Source: Puccinia triticina (Eukaryota > Basidiomycota > Pucciniomycetes > Pucciniales > Pucciniaceae). From it: 64,000 bases of DNA. The position numbers were made by a program, and so were the translations under genes. Numbering within the stretch: position 1 is the first letter of the stretch; every line of letters starts with the position of its first letter. The notes under the pieces are model-generated. The model was given only the letters and a program-made list of their open reading frames with translations. It had not been told where the DNA came from and made no database searches. The DNA is taken from the NCBI RefSeq assembly GCF_026914185.1, contig NC_070572.1:1426001-1490000 (forward strand). Direction: 5' to 3'. Of this stretch, positions 58,887 through 64,000 are shown piece after piece.

Positions 58887-60106
58887 ATGGCCAGCAACCG
58901 AACTCCTAACCACCCTGTTCACTTGATCAGTCTTTTCGAGCCGCTCAACCATGTAAGGACTAAATTAACTCTAGACAGTATCAATTAATTTTTAACATTT
59001 TTCATCCAGTCTGTTCCAGAAACCGTTCGGGCCAACCAGTACGGCAATGTAAATACCAAGAGTTTTGTGTCCTGTTCTGGCGTCAACAACTCTACTCATC
59101 AAGACTACGAGGTTCATCTCACCACCAACACCGCCCTAACAAACGTTCTCGAACCCAAGACCATTTATCATTTATCGGGAAAGCTTATTGCCACCAACGA
59201 CGGAAACCCGCCAGTCGTTACTTACTCCCAACCAACAGTTACTCGCGTTTGTACTACTACCGACGATCCAATAGATCTTACTAACAAAGCGACAGTAGTT
59301 GGCCTTGGAATAGTAATTCATTGCAATGAAGTAACCACCCCGAACGAAGATCAGCCGACAAGACTTGAAGTCACAGTTCAACACAGTGACTGGTCCTCCA
59401 AGTTTAGTCAGGTCATCTTTTTGCTCCGCGATATAAATTGCCCACCGTCTGACTCTTTACCTCTCAGGACCGTTGCCACAAAACGTTTTCAGTCAAGTAT
59501 ATCATACCTTCGACCAAGAACCTTATCAAAACGCACGTACTTTATGTTGTTGGTCGCGAGGTCGAAATATGTGGCAACTTGATTGGCTTTGAGATGGACA
59601 CCCATATGGCCATTGTTCAGGTTAGTAGTTCACCGTCATAATGGTTACCTCATCTGACTTAATCCTCCTCCTCAGGTAAACGATGTCAGCATCACTTCTG
59701 GCCATCAAATTGGGAAGAATAACTTAATCGCATCTGGATCTGGTCCAAAGACTTCAGGCAAGCCAAGAAACATGTGGGTTATTTTCCTTTAATATGACAT
59801 AGTAAATGTTGCTTATAAATCCTCCCGTACAGTGTCAAGTTTTCGCCTGCAGCCAAAACTCCAAAGACAGCCGTCATGCCTCAAGTATCAAAAGATAAGG
59901 ACAGCTTCTCATCTCCAACCGCATCTTCCTCTCGCTCAAAGGGGAAGCGTAAAGCTGAACCATCAGACAATGAAGAACCCTCCAACAGTCAAACTAGCGA
60001 ATCTGACCAATCCGCTGACGAAGCGCCGCCACCAACAAAGAAAGCCCGTGGACGTCCAAGAAAGGCGATCCTCAAAGATGCTGCACGACGCCTCAAGGAC
60101 ATATGA
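58887..60106 (+). CDS. Helitron accessory gene 1: OB-like protein with AT-hook (copy B)
   Basis: Five exons: 58887-58952, 59010-59411, 59468-59620, 59676-59773 and 59833-60106, about 330 aa with no stop. Starts MASNRTPNHPV. Shared with copy A are 'VRANQYG', 'TNTALTNVL', 'LEVTVQHSDW', 'STKNLIKTHVLYVVGREVEI', 'GHQIGK' and 'KFSP'. The tail has KGKRKAEPSDNEE and the AT-hook 'KKARGRPRKAILKDAARRL'. The beta-strand pattern suggests two OB-type barrels; the AT-hook suggests minor-groove DNA binding. The end of exon 2 (GTCATC donor) was chosen because only it keeps the phase seen in copy A. It lies tail-to-tail with accessory gene 2. Confidence 0.8.
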
Positions 60107-60581
60107 GCTGCACTTAAGCCCATGTCAATCATTTCCGGTTTTCGCCGGTCGTCCCCACCTGATATGCATTGCTCTTTACGCTTCAACCACCCGCAAAGCA
60201 ATAACTCATTAAAGCGTTATTTTTTTCAAACACTGGCCAGGTGCCATCTTGTCCGAATTTTAACTCCCACTCTATCACACTTGTGTCTTGCTTTGAGGCA
60301 GACTTCATATCCCACTATTCATGTTTATTGTCTTCCCATACCTTGTCTATAGCATGCCAGATTGAACTTTCCAACTATGATTTTCCTCTACATGTACATA
60401 GATTACGCGGTTAAGCTCCTATGACATTTATGTTTGAAGCAGCAGAAATTGACCTACTTGCATCGTAATTTTGGCTCGTGTGGAAGTTCGGCGGGTGTGG
60501 GTGTCTGGCCTTATGTGCCGCAGGCACCTCCAAATACTCGCCTCAAGGCTGAAAGACGGGTACCTGCGATTGTGCGCAAGG
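60107..60581. other. Spacer
   Basis: No coding or repeat structure recognised. Confidence 0.4.
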
Positions 60582-60848
60582 GCCGAGCGCCCCCCAGCGC
60601 TCGCAGTGCTCACACTGTCGGATTTCGCGGAATCCGACAGTAGGAGCTCTGCGAGCGCTCCCCAGCGCCCCCAGCGGTCGTACAGCTACTGATGCACGAA
60701 GTCCAACAGTACAGCTCAACAGTAGCACAGTCGTACTGCTTGATTTCACGATATCCAACAGTACAACTCAACAGTAGCACAGTCGTACTGTCGGATTACG
60801 CGTAACCCGACAGTACGAGCTCTGCGAGCGCTGGGGGGCGCTTAGCCC
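60582..60848. repeat. 267-bp palindromic, GC-rich element
   Basis: The outer arms are inverted copies: 'GAGCGCCCCCCAGCGCTCGC' at the left and its inverse near 60822-60842, about 45 bp each with mismatches. Inside are perfect or near-perfect hairpins such as 'CTGTCGGATTTCGCGGAATC' (continuing CGACAG) at about 60617, and 'TCGTACTGTCGGATTACGCG' with its inverse at about 60783-60817. A similar hairpin occurs at 49802-49852. Probably a fold-back MITE inserted in Helitron B. Confidence 0.75.
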
Positions 60849-61362
60849 GCGCGGATGCGACGATAGCCTTCTAGGGGCCCAGTTGTTCATCGATCCCCAC
60901 CGCTGGATTTAGTGTGTGGCTTTATGAGCACCGTAAAGACCACCTCAAACCAGATCTATGTTTTTTCCGGCAAGCGGCCGATGTCAGCAAACCCAACATC
61001 AACATACCGACACACAAACACCCACACCCAGAGCCGAAGCTCCCAAGTCATAATGACCGGCTTCCACCCCGTCGAAATACACGCGGCGGGGGGACAACGT
61101 TGCCTCCACCGCGCACCTCAGCGCAGAGCCTTAGGGTATGGGTGAGGATGAACTTTAGTCTTAAGTAGGAATATTATGTTTGGTAGTCACGCCTTCGAAG
61201 TTGCTTTACAATAATCAAATCATGAACATGAAAAATAAGACATTTGTTTGCTTCCCACTATGTGTTTAATGTTCAATTTAACAAAGACATTGGAGTTGGT
61301 AATACGTGCTCCTATGTACTTCCCTTGAGTTTAGCTGTGAAGCGAAAGTCATTGGGAAAATA
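60849..61362. other. Spacer downstream of accessory gene 2
   Basis: Short frames only; nothing recognised. Confidence 0.4.
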
Positions 61363-62263
61363 TTAACTCTTGTGCTTGTGCATAACAAAGCCGCTTTGAC
61401 TATGGGTCGACTTTGATTTACTTTTGGTGGGTTGTGTTTCCCTCAATGTTGCCTACAATTGATAAGTGTAAGCTTTTTTGTCTGCCATCAATTGTCAAAT
61501 ATGCTTACAACAATAACTATGTTCTCATCTGACCCGCCACTGTCTATGACCAATCCGGAGAAGCCTATCTGGCTACCTGGAATGTAGGAGCCTTTCAAGT
61601 TCTCGGGCATGTCCGCTGGTAAGACTAAAACCTTTACGATGATATGCATGTCACAATCCTACAATTTGGTAATCAGTAAGTTGAAATTTACACGTGAGAA
61701 AGATAACTGACCCCAACTGTATGATTAACAACCACCTCGTGGTATGCAGTTAACTTTTTCTCATCATCCCAAATGCTTGAAATCCGGTTAATTGAACCTA
61801 TCCCGACCAAAGATAACGGTTTGGGACGAAACGCCAACTCAATTTGAGTGGTTTTCTTTGCCAGGAGAGGATTGAAATTCCATTCGTTTATTCCGTCAAA
61901 GTTACACTTGACATCTCCGTTGATAATATAGAATTCACCGGTGGCGAGGGAGTGGCCAAAATCTACTAAACACGGCGAACCCAGGTAAACTCGGCCTGAC
62001 CTCGAAGTAATTGTATCAAGAACTGATTTCCACATTTGTGGCGGTCCCTTAAGCTTTACTTCATAGCAAAGAGAATTGTCTCCGGCTGTATTAACGTACT
62101 CGAGCTGAAAGACCAGATATCAGTATCAGTAGCATTAAAATGGTATTTTCTGATAACATACATAATCTCCCAATCTCATCCCTATTTCAAACTCTAGGAT
62201 GTCTGCCGTGTTACTTTCAATAAGATAAATCGGTGAGTTGGGTTTCCGTGTAATACCGACCAT
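61363..62263 (-). CDS. Helitron accessory gene 2: beta-rich protein (copy B)
   Basis: Minus-strand exons: 62263-62162, 62104-61712, 61658-61509 and 61452-61363, about 244 aa, no stops, all GT-AG. Exon 1 is 34 codons (MVGITRKPN...). Exon 2 has 'VDFGHSLATGEFYIINGDV', 'NFNPLLAKKT' and 'YHEVVVNHTVG'. Exon 3 has 'ENLKGSYIPGSQIGFSGL', which aligns with 'QLRGGYMPGVEVRFRGYL' of copy A. The last exon is basic and serine-rich (TKSKSKSTHSQ). Exon phases agree with copy A throughout. In-frame open sequence upstream of the ATG ('NPPIQGKYIRKK') resembles that upstream of copy A, so the start is provisional. Function unknown; an OB-type nucleic-acid-binding role is inferred from strand pattern and Helitron context. 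Confidence 0.75.
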
Positions 62264-63410
62264 TTTTTTACGTATATATTTTCCTTGAATTGGAGGATTC
62301 GACGTGATTAGTTGGTGGTGTGGAGAGCTTCTCCCATTGGTGAACCATCACGCATCTTATACTCTTAGGGAGTGTTGGTTAGCGATTCGTTTTTGTGCCG
62401 GTCTGGCTAATCCGGTCAATTTTGATGGCTTGGCCAAACCATTTCTATCAGTTTGCCAACTTACTCGGTTGTGTGCAATGTTGGTCTAGCCAAAAAACGG
62501 TAACAAAAGCAAAAATAACTGGCCGGTCCCCTCTTGCTTTCTTGGCAACTAATGTATCATCTGTAGTTGGCTCATCAGTGATAATTGTGTTATCTTCATC
62601 TTATGCGCAAGTTAGTACCCAGTTCAACAATGCTTATACTCATAGTTGACCCTTCAACTACTAAGTCATTCCTCTCATGCTATCTTCGCAGCTAATGTAT
62701 CATCTGTAGTTGGCTCATAAGTGATAATGGTATTCTCTTGATCTTATGCTCGAGGTGGTATCCAGTTTCACAATGCTTATACTCATAGTTCAACCTTTGA
62801 CTAAGAAAGCATCAGCTTATAATCATCACCGGAACGGAAGACAGGTGCTCCCACTTAATGCGAAAGTTCCATTTGTATTTATGGGCATACGACAAGTAAG
62901 TGATTCCGACCTGTCCAGCTGGTTTGATTTAATGATGAATATTAATAAACTATGACGATTAACCGTTCGTGTCTACCATGTCATGCACATGCTGATTCAA
63001 GGTTGTGGTTGGTTATGCAATTTTTCCGTCAAACAAACCGGCATGAACATCTCGTCTAAGCTCGATAATGTTGACCGCTGTGAAGAGAATTAACCCTCTG
63101 ATGAGGTCATTTTACCTCTTGGTTTGATTGGTGCTCAAACCTTAATTAATCAATAAGGTTTGGTATTGATTCAAGCCGGCCTCCTGAAATATAGTGAGCC
63201 CTAGACATTCCATAGCATCTTATTTATAAACCACCTGATTATTGTTTAACCTATCTTGCAAGGGTCGACTGATACTATCCCATTAAATCAAACATTTGCG
63301 AACTCTCAGTTGAGCTGGTACGGATTATTCGTCGGACGGAAACTTTGGTCGGTTACCTTGTAGGTTGTCGCCGCCGCGTGATATTGAAGACTGACTGCAT
63401 ATGTTTTTCA
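62264..63410. other. Helitron B spacer
   Basis: A 120-bp-scale direct duplication is visible ('AACTAATGTATCATCTGTAG' near 62548 and 'AGCTAATGTATCATCTGTAG' near 62690). No Rep domain is found here, unlike the arrangement in Helitron A. Confidence 0.5.
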
Positions 63411-64000
63411 GTGGAATGACTCGTTGCGGTGAAGATGATCATCTTCCGCTGATGTTTTCTAAGCTCAGACTCGAGGAAGATGTTGCTATTGATTATATCT
63501 ATACAAACTTTTACGACTTGGGATACTGTGGACCCTGGACGCAGGCACGTTATATGGCCGAAAGATCGCTGTTTGCCGTTAATCGGAAGGCAATACAACG
63601 AATAAACAACACTCTGATGACCCGTCATCCAGGACCTCAAGTTACGCTTTCTGCGTTGGACCTTGCACCTATCCCTGGGTTTACCATGAAGACTACGCGT
63701 GACTTGTCAACAGTTACTAGGATGGAACGACCTGAAATCAACATACACTTGAAAGTCGGTTCTCCTGTGCGTTTGACGAAGGACCTTTGCTTGTCGGGCG
63801 CTCATTGTTTGCGATCGAACTTCGCACGCGGCACAAAGTTAGTCCTCCTCGGGGTTGAAAGCGGACGACTCTCGGTGATGTCGATTGCCGACGGTTGTAT
63901 TGCAAATGAGGTGTACATTTATAAGATCATGACCCATTGCGTTGACCCTGACCAACCATCAAAAGTTTTCCTTCGATATCAATTCCCAATTGTTTTGGCT
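63411..64000 (+). CDS. Helicase-like exon of Helitron B (Pif1-type C-terminal part, partial)
   Basis: The frame is open from a TTTTTCAG acceptor (63410), first ATG 63416, to the window end, 195 codons. 'SLFAVNRKAIQRINNTLM' corresponds to 'CILSPLNRDVRKINEEVL' of the Helitron A helicase, 'HLKVGSPVRLTKDL' to 'VIKVGMPLVIIRNM', and 'SKVFLRYQFPIVLA' to 'LSFFRYQFPVAPA'. The Walker A/B part would have to lie upstream, but no such sequence is seen between 62.3 and 63.4 kb. It is therefore either a truncated Rep-helicase or a separate helicase-derived gene. It is quite diverged from the Helitron A protein. Confidence 0.65.

Larger units (their letters stand above)
57308..64000 (+). mobile_element. Helitron B, 5' part (right end outside window)
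   Basis: It starts 'TCTAAGTTTATTAAAACCAC', closely similar to the Helitron A start, directly after an A of the LTR. A conserved 'TCAAGGGTTACCCCTG' lies about 40 bp in (57347), as in Helitron A (29933). Contents: accessory gene 1 (+), a palindrome-rich insertion, accessory gene 2 (-), and a helicase-like exon running off the end. The 3' hairpin/CTRR and the remainder of the LTR are predicted to lie right of the window. Confidence 0.85.

Overview
The window looks like repeat-rich DNA from a rust fungus (Pucciniales, most likely Puccinia). That is inference. It rests on short GT-AG introns, multi-copy gene families I recognise from rust genomes (a Tet-like 2OG-Fe(II) oxygenase, a Rad5/Rad16-like SNF2 protein, tnp2 transposase and several unnamed families), and almost every kilobase belonging to a mobile element or its relics. 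No ordinary housekeeping gene was found.

Layout. 1-9 kb: relics of two Tet-like oxygenase genes, one split by a 708-bp terminal-inverted-repeat (TIR) element, plus a short TA-flanked MITE and a lone LTR. 9-17 kb: fragments of rust-type hypothetical genes, a 1.6-kb TIR element and 40-bp palindromes. 17.7-21.8 kb: a decayed tnp2 (CACTA-type) transposase gene interrupted by an 895-bp CACTA-like element with perfect 43-bp TIRs and a 3-bp target duplication. 22-28 kb: broken hypothetical genes, a SNF2 pseudogene and a second copy of the MITE.

29.6-64 kb is a nest of insertions in a 173-bp satellite array. A complete Helitron (29893-42263, 12.4 kb) sits at an A^T site in one monomer, with a 5' TC and a 3' hairpin plus CTAG. 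Beyond it the satellite resumes as a large inverted duplication. It is broken by a hAT-like MITE (8-bp target duplication), which itself contains a minus-strand Ty3/gypsy chromovirus (44168-49597, 5-bp target duplication). A second, AT-rich Ty3 element (50925-57307) follows. A second Helitron of the same family starts inside its 3' LTR (57308) and runs off the window.

The most interesting content is shared by the two Helitrons. Besides the Rep-helicase (complete but mutated in the first; a C-terminal helicase piece in the second), each carries the same two accessory genes in opposite orientation. One encodes a 330-348 aa OB-like protein ending in an AT-hook. The other encodes a 226-244 aa beta-rich protein. 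Both copies have matching intron positions and no stops, although the Rep-helicase of the first Helitron has two stop codons and a damaged Walker B motif. A reasonable inference is that they are single-strand-binding (RPA-like) helpers of Helitron transposition.
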